A DNA stretch of 64,000 bases from Paraphaeosphaeria minitans (lineage: Eukaryota; Ascomycota; Dothideomycetes; Pleosporales; Didymosphaeriaceae), in assembly GCA_015832175.1 (NCBI GenBank), contig WJXW01000009.1, positions 1-64,000 on the forward strand, in the 5' to 3' direction. Each line of letters begins with the position of its first letter. Position 1 is the first letter of the stretch. Under the pieces are notes generated by a model. The model was given only the letters and a program-made list of their open reading frames with translations. It ran no database searches and was not told the DNA's origin. This document shows positions 55,456-64,000 of this stretch, one piece after another. The translations under genes were made by a program, and so were the position numbers.

Positions 55456-55940
55456 CTTGCTTTGGGTACGCCTTGGACCTTAAACAGCGGAGAGGAATTC
55501 CATCCGTTCAACGTGTTGAGGCAACGTGTGTAAAGTCGCTCTGCCCGCATATGGTAGACCATCGACAACAGTGCACTAACCATAGGTACCTACCTACACA
55601 CCGGTCCGCCCTTCCCTCAGCAGCACACTCTTCGTGTTTGCCCACAGCACCGAGGCGTCATTTGCCCTTCGTCCTACCCCTCCGGCACCCATATCATATG
55701 ATGCGGATGCGGTTGCAGATGCGAATGCTAATCAACTCACCGCGAGGGCGCCCCACCGAGTCTTACCTAGTTCTAAAAACTCTCGACTTGTCCATTCCTC
55801 CTCGTACCTGTAACCAGCTCCAACAGTGGAACCTTCGCCATGCGAGCAAATCTCTCGAATATCGATCCCAATCAAAGCCCTCTGATGCTTCTCTCCCAAG
55901 TCAAACCCCCCGCTACTCCAGTCTCAAGTCAAACCCCCCG
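55456..55940. other. Intergenic, 3' side of the carnitine carrier gene
   Basis: Contains a short duplicated segment, AGTCAAACCCCCCGCTACTC (55900-55946), that overlaps the end of the carrier gene. No separate gene seen. Confidence 0.4.
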
Positions 55941-57075
55941 CTACTCCCCATCCCGATCAAAAGCCCTCGTCATCGCCTTCTGCGCCAACTCGACGCCCAA
56001 AAACGTCGCCGCATTCGCCGGCACCGCCCTCGCCATGGCCGGCCCAATGCCCGGGAAGAACGCCTTGTACCCGCCGCTCGCATAGATGCCGCGTATGGTG
56101 CCGCCAATCGTCGGCCTGCCCTCGGCACTCTGCAGCCGCGACTTGATCGTGTCAATGGGGAACACGGGGATCCACATTGCCATTCCCGCGGCGCCGCCCG
56201 CCACCATGACGGCGCTCAGCGAGAGCTGGCCCGGCGCCCCCGTGACGGGGTCCTTGGGCGTCAACTTGCGCTTCACGACCTCGTACGTCGCGAAGTAGCA
56301 CGCGCTGCCCGGCCCGTCTCTCGCGAGCGTCATCGCCGACCCGCGGAACACGGAGCGCATGCCGCCCTCCTTGTACAGCTGGCGCACGACGTCGACGCCG
56401 CCGGCATACTTGGGCTTCTCGCCGGGGGCGAGCTGCTTCTGGCCCTGGATCTGGAGGAGGACTTTTACGCGCTCGAAGGGCGCCGTGATGAGCGTCATGG
56501 GGATGGCGGAGAAGAAGCCGGCGGCCGAGACCTGGGCGACCGAGAATTGGTTGTTGTGGACGGTGGAGAAGGAGGAGACGAGTTGCTTGCCGACGTCGTA
56601 GCCCCAGAAGGATACCGCGACTGTTCACAAACACACCGTGTTAGCTTTCCAATCCATCCTGACTCTTGCCGAGAACGAACGCGGGAATGAGAATGGGAAT
56701 AGGAACGGGAACGGGAACGGGAACGAGGTAGATATCGAACTGGATCGGGGCATCTTTCTTACACATTGGCGTGACCCCCACAAGTGGCGCACTCACACCC
56801 GCATACAACCCCCTGGCCATCCCCTCCTTCGCAATCGTCCGCCTCACGACGTCCATGGCGCCGCTGTACACGCCCTTCTCCGCCGTCTGCAAGCGCACTT
56901 TGACGAGGTCGAACGGGTGGCCGACCACGACGGCGCAGATGCCGCCCACGCCGCCGGCGACGAGGGCGCGCAGGGACTGCAAGCTGTTCTTGGAGGCGGC
57001 CTTGACATCTTCCTTCAACTCGGCTTTCGAAGGGAGCGTGTCCGGCGACAGCGCGGCGGGGAGCTTGTTCGACAT
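55941..57075 (-). CDS. Mitochondrial carnitine/acylcarnitine carrier
   Basis: Exon 1 57075-56763 and exon 2 56620-55941, joined as GVTPM/FAVSFWGYD, 330 aa. The three mitochondrial-carrier repeats each have the signature P-x-D/E-x-x-K/R: GHPFDLVKVRLQTAE, TAPFERVKVLLQIQG and VFPIDTIKSRLQSAE. Residues typical of the carnitine branch (MARGLYAGVSAPLVGVTP, SVFRGSAMTLARDGPGSACYF) identify it as the Crc1/CACT type. This carrier exchanges acylcarnitines for carnitine across the inner membrane, feeding acetyl or acyl units to mitochondria. The intron (142 nt) contains a GGGAAC-type hexamer repeat. The start at 57075 is preferred over the in-frame upstream ATG at 57111, which adds only a short hydrophilic extension. 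Confidence 0.93.
56683..56727. repeat. Hexanucleotide repeat inside the carrier intron
   Basis: Runs of GGGAAT/GGGAAC (GGGAACGGGAACGGGAAC), about seven units with variants. It lies within the intron of the carnitine carrier gene. Confidence 0.8.
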
Positions 57076-58221
57076 TGCGTCTGCTTCTCTTGTTCCACTC
57101 TCACTCTTCACAAGCGATTGTGGGGGGGGAGGTGGGGGAGGCGAGAGCTGCTCGCGGGTAGGTAGGTAGGTAACTACCTATAGACACCCAAGGATAGGAT
57201 CGAGCAGCAGCAGCAGCAGCAGCAGCAATAGAGAACACGAGCAAGAAAGCGAGAGCACAAGACGCCAAAGGCACGACCAGCAATTTACATGTGAGCAGCG
57301 GTGAGCTCCAGATGTCCGGAGCTTGGCTGCTGGGCCCTGACGTCGGAGCGCGCTCGGCTCGCGCTGGGCCGAGGCAAAGGTACATGCACGGACAAAGGGC
57401 TCTCCTGTTCACCGCCAGCCAAGAATACGAGAATGCGGCTTACGAGTACCGTACATTGGCCCCATTCACCCTCAGCCGTGAATATGATTACATCGGCCAG
57501 TGTGATGCCCGTATTGGAGGTACATTACACTGTGCTCCAGTTTTCAACAGCAACACTGTGCAAAATACTCACTGCGTGTCCAGTTGGCGAGCTCTACACA
57601 TCCCATCCGACAGCGTCACTGTGCAGAATTAAACCCCCCACATTGAGTAAGAAGGATGCCATTGCATCGAGGTCAACGTTAATTCATTACAATGTACAAG
57701 TGGGGTACAACATTGCCGTTGGACCTGGGAACATGTTTTCTGACGAGTATAACGCCATGCGCTCTTGATCGCATCATTCCCGGCATCGACAGCACCTGCA
57801 GCTGCTACGTAGCGGACGGGGTGCCCGACTACCTACTGAGGAACCACAGCATCACGTTTAGCCGTCCCTGCATCACTCACTCGGAGCCTGCACGGTTCTT
57901 CAGATATTTGATTCGAGTATCGGACCGTGCTAGTCACGCATCCATCTCTACATGTCCCCGTCCTCGCCCTTCAGCCCTGCGCCCTCCGAGAAGGTACACA
58001 TCGCTCAACGAATCAAACAAGGTCCAAGTTGGGTATAAACAGTTGCGCAAAGCAGCGGACACCTCCCTGCAGCAAGGTTGCTGTGTGCCGTGTCGAGGCC
58101 CGATCCGCACGAATATGAATTGATGGGTGTAAAAGTTAGAAACAGACCAGCACCGCCGTTCGCCGACAGTAGGGAATTTCAAAGGAAACAAAGGGGACCG
58201 TGCCGTTGCTCATGAAGGACG
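57076..58221. other. Intergenic with CAG trinucleotide run at 57203-57229
   Basis: About 1.1 kb, no gene. An (AGC)8-9 run lies about 130 bp upstream of the carrier start, likely in its promoter or 5' UTR. Confidence 0.5.
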
Positions 58222-60126
58222 TTACAATGCTTGACCGGGAATGGGCTTCCGGACCGGCACCTGCACGGGAGCGTTGGGGTTCATGGGGCTGAGGCCAGGT
58301 GGCGACCCACGCCGGGAGATCTGGCTCGCCGAGTTGGAGCGCGGCCGGCCCATCTGTGGTGGAGGAGCCATCTGGGGTCCTCCGCCATAAGGACCAGGAG
58401 ACATTGACCGAGGCTGGTTGACGTTGGGCGCGTTGCTGCTTGACCGGGCACGTCCCTGGGGAGGTGGCATTTGGCGAGGTCCAGGGCTCACAGAGCGAGG
58501 AGCTGGAGACATGCGGCCCCTGGCAGGGGAAAGCACCGGAGGAAGAGGAGACGAGCGTCCATTGTTAGCAGGGGGGAGAGGAGACGAACGTCCGTTGTTA
58601 GCAGGCGAAAGCGGACGTGGCTGAGGAACACCTGCGTGGCCCGTTGGAGGTCCGTTGGGGCCATTGCGAGGTGGTTCTTGCATGCGAGGCGAGCTTTGAG
58701 GGCCGTTGCGAGGAGGTCCTTGACGGGGCTTGACGGGGTGCTTGGAAAGACATGTGCGGGGGACGACACCTTGCTGAGAGCGGTCCAAACGGACACACAG
58801 AGCCCACCCATCATCGTACTCGTGGAGCATGCGTACCAGTTGCCCTGCGCGAAGTTCGAGCTCATCGGCCATGGAGGGCTTGAAGTCGAGCTGGATACGG
58901 TGGACATTGTTCGGACCGGGGGGCGCACCGCCAGCAGCAGCAGCAGCAGCAGCGATGGGCAGGGGGCCAGAGGGAGCAGGTCCTGGAGAAGCGGGAATGT
59001 CGTTAGTCCAGGCGGGGCTCGGGGGAACGTTATCAGCATTAACGGTGGGAGGTACGGGTAGAGGAGTTGCAGCAGATGCTTTTTCGGCGGCGGCAATGGC
59101 AGGAGCTGGGTTGCCGAACACCGAGTTGAAGTTGAGAGGGGTACCAGGAGCAGAAGCGTGAGGCGTCTCGATTGCCGCATTGTTGCCAAAGGGATCCTGT
59201 GGAGGGCTGTTCGAGGGTGCCTGTGGGTCGCTGAAAGGATTGCTCGCGTTGGAAGTTCTGGGTCTCTCCCAAGGGCTGCTTGGACTGGACGGCGAGGGCG
59301 AGCGGTTGCCAATAGCAGCAGCACTAGCACCAGCTCCGGCAGCGGCAGCACCAAGCAGATTGGCGCCACTCTTGCGGTTCGGGAATGCCGGGTCGAACTG
59401 AGTAACAGGTCGGAGGCTGAGACGGGGCGCGTTCGCTTGTGTACTGGTGCTAGGAGTGGGCTCCTTCGCAATCGGCGGTGGAGGCATATTGCGCATAGAG
59501 GTGGCCTTTTCGTTGTCCGCCGCCTGCTGGGCAGCAACAGCTCGCTCTCTCTTCTTGCGATGAGCAAGGAAGAGGATGGCACCAAGAAGAGCTCCGACAC
59601 CGACGAGAATTCCTAAAGCAAGACCTGCCTTGGCACCTCCAGACATGCCACTCGGCGCGGCTTCGGCAGATGAACTGGCAGAGGCAGCCGCAGATGTGAC
59701 GCCGGCCGCAACAGTACCAACGATGGAGGAGACAGTGGCCTGGGGCGAAGAAGCGGTGTCGATCTTCAATGTTGATTGTAGGCTGACATGGCTGCTGGCG
59801 TGAGAAGTCACTTCGGCGGTGCGGCTGCTTTGCCTGGCCGATGCAGTTGATGTCGCTTTCGCGGTTTGCTCATCCGATGAACTGTCACGGGTGCGAACCG
59901 CAGGGGGCACGGCAGTCCTCGATGGTTGTACGGCACCTCCGACGGCGCTCTTGGGGGTATCGGGATCGCCGGTCATGGTTACTAGCACTACGTTTTGCGT
60001 GGCCGCGAAGGTGTTGGGCATGGTCACGAATACAGTTTCCTCGACCGCGTCGTCCTCTTTGCGCTCCTTAAGCCGATGAAGGCGCTGACGATGCTCAACG
60101 TGCCTCGCTCCATGCTGGTGCACCAT
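58222..60126 (-). CDS. Single-pass membrane protein with a cytosolic SH3 domain
   Basis: Single exon, 634 aa. A Ser/Thr-rich, probably extracellular N-terminal half (STASARQSSRTAEVTSHASS) leads to one transmembrane helix at about residues 165-190 (AGLALGILVGVGALLGAILF) followed by the stop-transfer HRKKRER. The long cytosolic part is Pro/Ser-rich with an alanine run (58930-58955, CAG repeat in DNA). It has an SH3 domain at about residues 415-475: HRIQLDFKPSMADELELRAG, then QLVRMLHEYDDGWALCVRLD and RSQQGVVPRTCL, with ALYDY replaced by LDFKP. The C-terminus is Pro/Arg-rich with RNGP and SPGPRQMPPP repeats that could bind SH3 or EVH1 domains. The layout recalls Sho1/Msb2-type or Axl2-like surface adaptors, but I cannot name an orthologue. 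There is no cleavable signal, so insertion would use the TM helix. Confidence 0.82.
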   Translation of the reverse strand: MVHQHGARHVEHRQRLHRLKERKEDDAVEETVFVTMPNTFAATQNVVLVTMTGDPDTPKSAVGGAVQPSRTAVPPAVRTRDSSSDEQTAKATSTASARQSSRTAEVTSHASSHVSLQSTLKIDTASSPQATVSSIVGTVAAGVTSAAASASSSAEAAPSGMSGGAKAGLALGILVGVGALLGAILFLAHRKKRERAVAAQQAADNEKATSMRNMPPPPIAKEPTPSTSTQANAPRLSLRPVTQFDPAFPNRKSGANLLGAAAAGAGASAAAIGNRSPSPSSPSSPWERPRTSNASNPFSDPQAPSNSPPQDPFGNNAAIETPHASAPGTPLNFNSVFGNPAPAIAAAEKASAATPLPVPPTVNADNVPPSPAWTNDIPASPGPAPSGPLPIAAAAAAAGGAPPGPNNVHRIQLDFKPSMADELELRAGQLVRMLHEYDDGWALCVRLDRSQQGVVPRTCLSKHPVKPRQGPPRNGPQSSPRMQEPPRNGPNGPPTGHAGVPQPRPLSPANNGRSSPLPPANNGRSSPLPPVLSPARGRMSPAPRSVSPGPRQMPPPQGRARSSSNAPNVNQPRSMSPGPYGGGPQMAPPPQMGRPRSNSASQISRRGSPPGLSPMNPNAPVQVPVRKPIPGQAL

Positions 60127-61584
60127 GTTGGAAAAGGCGACCTTTCAATTCAATGATGGTCGCTGACGGCGGTTCCCGAGGGGATTGTGATGCTGGCAAG
60201 CCAAGCTCGGTGTCGAATCGGGAAGGCGTGTACGATTAAGTTATTATTACGCGGTAGTCGACGTATGTCGATATATACAAGCGCAGTTGGCGAGATTCCA
60301 GGGAGGCTGGTGGCTTTGCGGAATGTGGCGGTCCAGATGTCGCGGAATGTAGGTAGGCGTATATACGTCGTGCGTGTACGGCGGTGGGGGGGCAGACTAG
60401 GCACTAAAGAAAAGGAGCGTGGGCATTAATGTGAAGGGAGTGTGTGCGAGGGCCGCGCTCGATGAACGAAGGGCGAACGACAGCCGGGTCGCGTGGTGTT
60501 GTGGGAAACAACGGGAAAGGCGGAGAGGGGCGAGAGGCGAGAGGTGGTGAGAGCACAAACGGGAGGGTGGCAGGGGAAAAGGCAGCCTGAGGAAGACGAG
60601 CCAGCCAGCAGCTACGCCGATCCGGGTAAGCGCGTCAGGATAAGCGAATCAAGCCAAGCGCATCAGATAGCTTGGCGCGGCGCTGGTCATTGGGTGGCCT
60701 GTGCCATCCCGCACATCATTTCGCCATTCACCGACTAGAGCAGGGCTCAGGAACCAAACCACTGCGATTCGCCCAAACACGTAATTTCCCGCTCCCAGAG
60801 GAGCCTCGCTGTTCGAACCCCCCCAACTGACCACCCAACCCCTGATTGCCTGTGTTGTGATCCACACGCTGATGTTGGGGACACGCACGCCATCCCATAT
60901 GGCAGCAATCAGTACCTATTGTTCTTGGGGCACTCTCGACGCTGGGACCCGCACACGGCTCTGTCGACTGTCCAACACGCGCACAACAGGCCAGTGGCCC
61001 CCGAAGATTCGTAACTAGCATCGGTGGCTGAGCCTTCTCTAATTTACTTCCCGCGCCACCATGCAATTCGTAGGCAAGCGGCAGAGATGGTCTTCGCCCC
61101 CGGCCACCTGGAACGCGCGTCCGAGAAGGGCAGCCTGAGCGATGCTCGCAATTTGGCGCATCCTGCTGGTGTGTGTCATCATTTAATCCATGACATGGCT
61201 GCGTCAGAGTGCAGACGACCGCTCTGAGCCGGCTTCGTCGAGCAAGGCGAAAAGAACGCGATGCACTGGCGCGTGGGTAAAGATTCGAGTGGGTGCACCA
61301 GGAGAGCGTTCCGAGCATCAGTTTCGAGGGGCTGAAACCGCAAGTCTGTACCTGGCGAGCACACTGAGTTGTGTGGAAAAGACCTGGCAGAGCGGCATTG
61401 GGCGCCTTGGTGGAGTCTTTTCTTAGCGTACTGCGTCTCAGTGAGCTCGATACAGTCGGTTTGATCTTTACTCTGCTAAACATAATAACCTTTCCTTCGA
61501 TTGGACCGTCAACAAGCTTTTTTGGTATTCGAGCCCTTCACTTAGAAGACATAGTGCAGCGCGTTTAGAAGCACTAGTCCTACC
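60127..61584. other. Intergenic, no gene seen
   Basis: About 1.5 kb. Long minus-strand frame 61483-60728 has Ser/Arg/Pro composition without domain character and no conserved start context; I do not call it. Confidence 0.45.
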
Positions 61585-62772
61585 TCACGCCCCATTGGCT
61601 CCGTTGACACCGTTGATGTTCAATGCAGCCATACCATTCAAAAGTCCATGCTCTTTGAGTAGCTTATTGTATCGCTCTGGCTTCACATCCAAAATCTGCT
61701 CTGCACCTTCCGCACCTACAACTGGCATCTTCTTCAACCCCTGGCTCTTCAGCTTATTTGGCACAACGCTCGCATCCAGCAGTCCAACTTGCACCAACAC
61801 ACTGGCCTGGTCCCAATACATGTGCTCACTGACCAGCTTTCCTCCTCTTACAGCCACTATGCTGACCACCGCCACCTCCACAAATTTATTCGTCGGCGGC
61901 ACACCAGGCAATATCCAGTCCACATCATCTGAATGCGTGAAGCTCACCACCATCTCATCCACGACACGTTCCACCCCAACCGTCCTACTCACAAGCCTAA
62001 TCTCGAAATCCTCCACCAAACTCGGGATGAAGAACTCCCTGTAAAACTCCTCCAATCTCTTCCTCCCCACCCCGCCCTGCAGCGTCGGCACAATAGTAAC
62101 GTGCGCACTATTCTGACTCATACCCTGCACAACCCCCATACTCCCCCGCTCAGGAATCTCCGCCTCATACTTTGCCCTCCACGCCGCCTGCGCGACGCTC
62201 TCAACATCAGCCTCGGTCTTGAACGCCTTCCGCGCGCACGCCAGCGCGCGACTGAATGCCAGCTCGGCCTCGACGCGCTCGTACGTCGGCGCGTCCGGCT
62301 CCGCAAACCCAACCTTGCCCTTGTCGTAGCGGTACAGCTGCCACTCGCACAGCTCAGGGCGCGGACTGCTCTGCTGCCCCGACACGTGGATCTGCACGCG
62401 CAGCATGCTCGGGAACTTGGAGCCCGCGCTGGGCAGCACGCCGGGGTAGAAGGCGAGCACGGCGCCGCATCGTGGGAGCGGCTTCTGCGCGGTCTTGAGC
62501 ACGGCGGTCGCGGCGTCGCCGTAGGCGAGGATGGCGTAGGTTTCGCCTATGGCGAGGTCCTTGTGCAGGGACTTGATGGTCGAGATGTAGGTGGCCTTCC
62601 GGGCGAGGTCGAAGGGGAGGTAGGTCGTTTCGAAGCCTTCAGCTTGCCACGCAAGCAGGGTGGATTCCGGGGCGTGGGGACGCGCGGATGTGATGTAGAG
62701 GCGGGGCGGGCGGGAGTTGAAGGAGAGGAAGCCGGTGGTTGTGCCGGTTGTCGAGGGGGCTTTCGTCGACAT
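61585..62772 (-). CDS. Dienelactone-hydrolase-like / SnoaL-like two-domain protein
   Basis: Single exon, 395 aa from ATG 62772 (STKAPSTTGTTTGFLSFNSR); an in-frame ATG at 62868 would add 32 residues without family counterpart. The N-terminal half reads like a dienelactone-hydrolase alpha/beta fold (LYITSARPHAPESTLLAWQA, ETYAILAYGDAATAVLK, CGAVLAFYPGVLPS). However, the elbow is AYGDAA and lacks the Cys or Ser nucleophile of G-x-C/S-x-G, so hydrolase activity is doubtful. The C-terminal half (about 230-370) matches the SnoaL/NTF2-like fold: LEEFYREFFIPSLVEDFEIR, VERVVDEMVVSFTHSDDVDW and EVAVVSIVAVRGGKLVSEHM, then YWDQASVLVQVGLL. Such two-domain proteins occur in filamentous fungi; their role is unknown. 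Confidence 0.8.
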   Translation of the reverse strand: MSTKAPSTTGTTTGFLSFNSRPPRLYITSARPHAPESTLLAWQAEGFETTYLPFDLARKATYISTIKSLHKDLAIGETYAILAYGDAATAVLKTAQKPLPRCGAVLAFYPGVLPSAGSKFPSMLRVQIHVSGQQSSPRPELCEWQLYRYDKGKVGFAEPDAPTYERVEAELAFSRALACARKAFKTEADVESVAQAAWRAKYEAEIPERGSMGVVQGMSQNSAHVTIVPTLQGGVGRKRLEEFYREFFIPSLVEDFEIRLVSRTVGVERVVDEMVVSFTHSDDVDWILPGVPPTNKFVEVAVVSIVAVRGGKLVSEHMYWDQASVLVQVGLLDASVVPNKLKSQGLKKMPVVGAEGAEQILDVKPERYNKLLKEHGLLNGMAALNINGVNGANGA

Positions 62773-63454
62773 GATGGATTCGGGGGGCTGCGGTTTGCTT
62801 CGATGATAGGGGGGAGTTGGCTGTACACACAGCAATTGAATTGCGTCGTTGTCGCCCGTCTGGCTCAAGCCTCAGGGGCAGCAGTGTGGTCGCAATGGCA
62901 TGGCGCGCAAGGCTCCGGCAGACATAAGCTTATAAGCTGTCCTGGTTCTTGTTCTTGGTCTTGGTCTTGGTCTTGGTCTTGGTCTTGGTCTTGGTCTTGG
63001 TCTTGGTCTTGGTCTTGTCCGGTATATGCATCCAAGTTTCACATGGACCCGCGCGTGCAGCTTTGCGCAAGCAAAGCATCCGGTTACATCATCGTACCAG
63101 TGGGAACTTGGGAACTTGGGTTGCGGGCGGGCGGGCGGGGGAATCGGATGCGTTTGACTCGAGCTGTCATCCGCTCGCTTCCGGTGCCACCCAACAGCAA
63201 TAAAATCGGCCCATCGCCTCGTTTTGGAGCATGAGGGCAGCGACTTGTCTCGCTCATTGCCGTATCTAGGTATAGGTATATATAGTGGCGGTTCTGTAGG
63301 CACGCGCAAGACTCGCTCTACGGCAGGCGACGACGTCAACGAGGATAAGAATGCTAGTCCAATACGCCCTAAGCGCGCTCGCACTGGTACACGCCTACGG
63401 CAATCTTACACCCTCCAAGACCTAGAGGAGGACAACTTCGCTAACACAGTACAC
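62773..63454. promoter_or_regulatory. Intergenic, promoter of the DLH/SnoaL gene
   Basis: Contains a hexamer array (listed separately) and GC-rich GGGCGGGCGGGCGG at 63124-63140. No gene seen. Confidence 0.45.
62944..63017. repeat. (CTTGGT)n hexamer repeat, about 12 units
   Basis: Nearly perfect CTTGGT tandem array starting GTTCTTGTTCTTGGTCTTGG. It lies 170-250 bp upstream of the start at 62772. Confidence 0.92.
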
Positions 63455-64000
63455 CTAGTCCCCATTACTCTTTCCCCCAATCCACCTCGCCTCGTCCTTG
63501 ATATCATCCCACGCATTCCTCATCCCCATCCCATTCCTCACCTTATCCTCACTCTCTACCACCTTCAGCGGCAGATCCTTCCCGATGCCACACAGCACAA
63601 ACAACGCCCACTTCCAGCGAAACGGATTGATCGCAATGGTGAACACGAACCAGTAGACCAGCTCGCTGTACGTGAAGAACTCGAATGCCCCGCCGGGTGC
63701 CTTCGCCTTGACGAACCGCGTCATGTCGATCCAGCGCTTCATCCACGCCGTGCGCGGCCGTGCCAGCGGATCCACCAGGTACATCAGCAGGAAGCGCGTG
63801 TAGATGCCGATGTGGTAGTTTCCGACGGTACCGATGGCGTTGACATACGTGCAGTTGTTGCAGCAGATTTCCGGATAGTCGGGCGGGAAGACCTGCAGGT
63901 ACCAGTTGGGCGGCGCGTAGGGGTCTTCGAAGACGTCGCTGGGTAGGAAGTTGAGCGAGGGTCGCTTGTAGCCCGTGGCCATGATGACGATGTCGGCTTC
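63455..64000 (-). CDS. Flavin-containing monooxygenase-like enzyme, C-terminal part
   Basis: The frame is open from the right edge (64000) to the stop at 63455, giving about 180 residues. It starts EADIVIMATGYKRPSLNFLP; the ATGY motif is the conserved FMO/Baeyer-Villiger-type segment linking the NADPH- and FAD-binding parts. Then come NWYLQVFPPDYPEICCNNC, VNAIGTVGNYHIGIYTRFLL and a hydrophobic stretch (FEFFTYSELVYWFVFTIAIN) as in fungal membrane-associated FMO-like proteins. The 5' part with the GxGxxG motifs lies outside the window. These enzymes use FAD, NADPH and O2 to oxygenate soft nucleophiles or ketones; the substrate is unknown. Confidence 0.85.
   Translation of the reverse strand, partial: EADIVIMATGYKRPSLNFLPSDVFEDPYAPPNWYLQVFPPDYPEICCNNCTYVNAIGTVGNYHIGIYTRFLLMYLVDPLARPRTAWMKRWIDMTRFVKAKAPGGAFEFFTYSELVYWFVFTIAINPFRWKWALFVLCGIGKDLPLKVVESEDKVRNGMGMRNAWDDIKDEARWIGGKSNGD

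Noticed and set aside
55315..55533. Open frame through the minisatellite encoding LRQHHL repeats
   Set aside because: Created by the 18-bp period; no start, promoter or flanking coding sequence supports a gene.
55473..56690. 405-codon plus-strand open frame opposite the carnitine carrier
   Set aside because: Most of it is antisense to the carrier exon, which has unambiguous carrier signatures.
60728..61483. 251-codon minus-strand open frame
   Set aside because: No domain, no secondary-structure periodicity, unusual Ser/Arg/Cys composition; probably chance.
61933..63234. 433-codon plus-strand open frame
   Set aside because: Antisense to the DLH/SnoaL gene and then through the CTTGGT array, giving an artificial SWSWSW repeat.
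1..64000. tRNA or rRNA genes
   Set aside because: I scanned by eye for T-arm-like GGTTCRAATCC boxes and rRNA-like sequence and found none with a supporting cloverleaf. A covariance-model scan would be decisive.

Overview
The window is nuclear DNA of a filamentous ascomycete, most likely a dothideomycete. Genes carry one to four short introns (about 45-80 nt, GTRNGT...YAG), and the gene set is typically fungal: a sedolisin, a GMC oxidoreductase, Sld2, Rpn12, an RRT8/EI24-like protein and a 'MCHY' coiled-coil family. The repeats carry the C-to-T/G-to-A scars of repeat-induced point mutation (RIP). Species cannot be fixed from sequence alone.

Bases 1-12.9 kb are a transposon and subtelomere-type island. 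The left edge holds the start of a RecQ-type telomere-linked-helicase-like gene, apparently intact (bases 430 to 1, minus strand). A second copy of the same region (7054-7748) belongs to a full-length helicase copy, also on the minus strand, that RIP has destroyed (7484 to about 3070). Between them lie an unknown RIP-damaged plus-strand coding region (about 674-1850), a 33-bp tandem repeat and a very AT-rich tract. To the right are a Ty3/gypsy-like Gag relic, two 411-bp LTRs in opposite orientation (one flanked by a perfect TTCCT duplication), a second Gag-like relic, and two copies of a Harbinger-like DNA element, one with TTA target duplications.

Bases 13-17.8 kb are a transition zone. It has a frame-broken NAD(P)-binding epimerase-like pseudogene and about 3.5 kb of decayed, gene-poor DNA.

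From 17.9 kb the DNA becomes a dense gene region. In order: a secreted S53 peptidase; a TIM-barrel hydrolase-like protein; a GMC oxidoreductase; an FKBP prolyl isomerase fused to a STIMATE/YPL162C-type membrane protein; a triose-phosphate-type transporter; a cytochrome b561-like protein; mitochondrial L11; proteasome Rpn12; replication factor Sld2; dihydrolipoyl dehydrogenase; an EI24/RRT8-like membrane protein; and a PLP lyase.

A second small repeat/decay zone lies at 41.5-44.7 kb: a broken membrane-protein gene and a foldback element with direct terminal repeats. After it come the MCHY-family protein, a polytopic membrane protein, an alpha/beta hydrolase, a disordered two-TM protein, a GPI-anchored App1-type phosphatase-like protein, a carnitine/acylcarnitine carrier, a single-pass SH3 protein, a dienelactone-hydrolase/SnoaL-like two-domain protein, and the 3' part of a flavin monooxygenase cut by the right edge.

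The housekeeping genes serve separate processes (mitochondrial metabolism and translation, proteasome, replication) and do not form a pathway cluster. I see no secondary-metabolite backbone gene. The most noteworthy items are the intact/RIP-mutated helicase pair, the FKBP-STIMATE fusion and the 44-kb foldback element.
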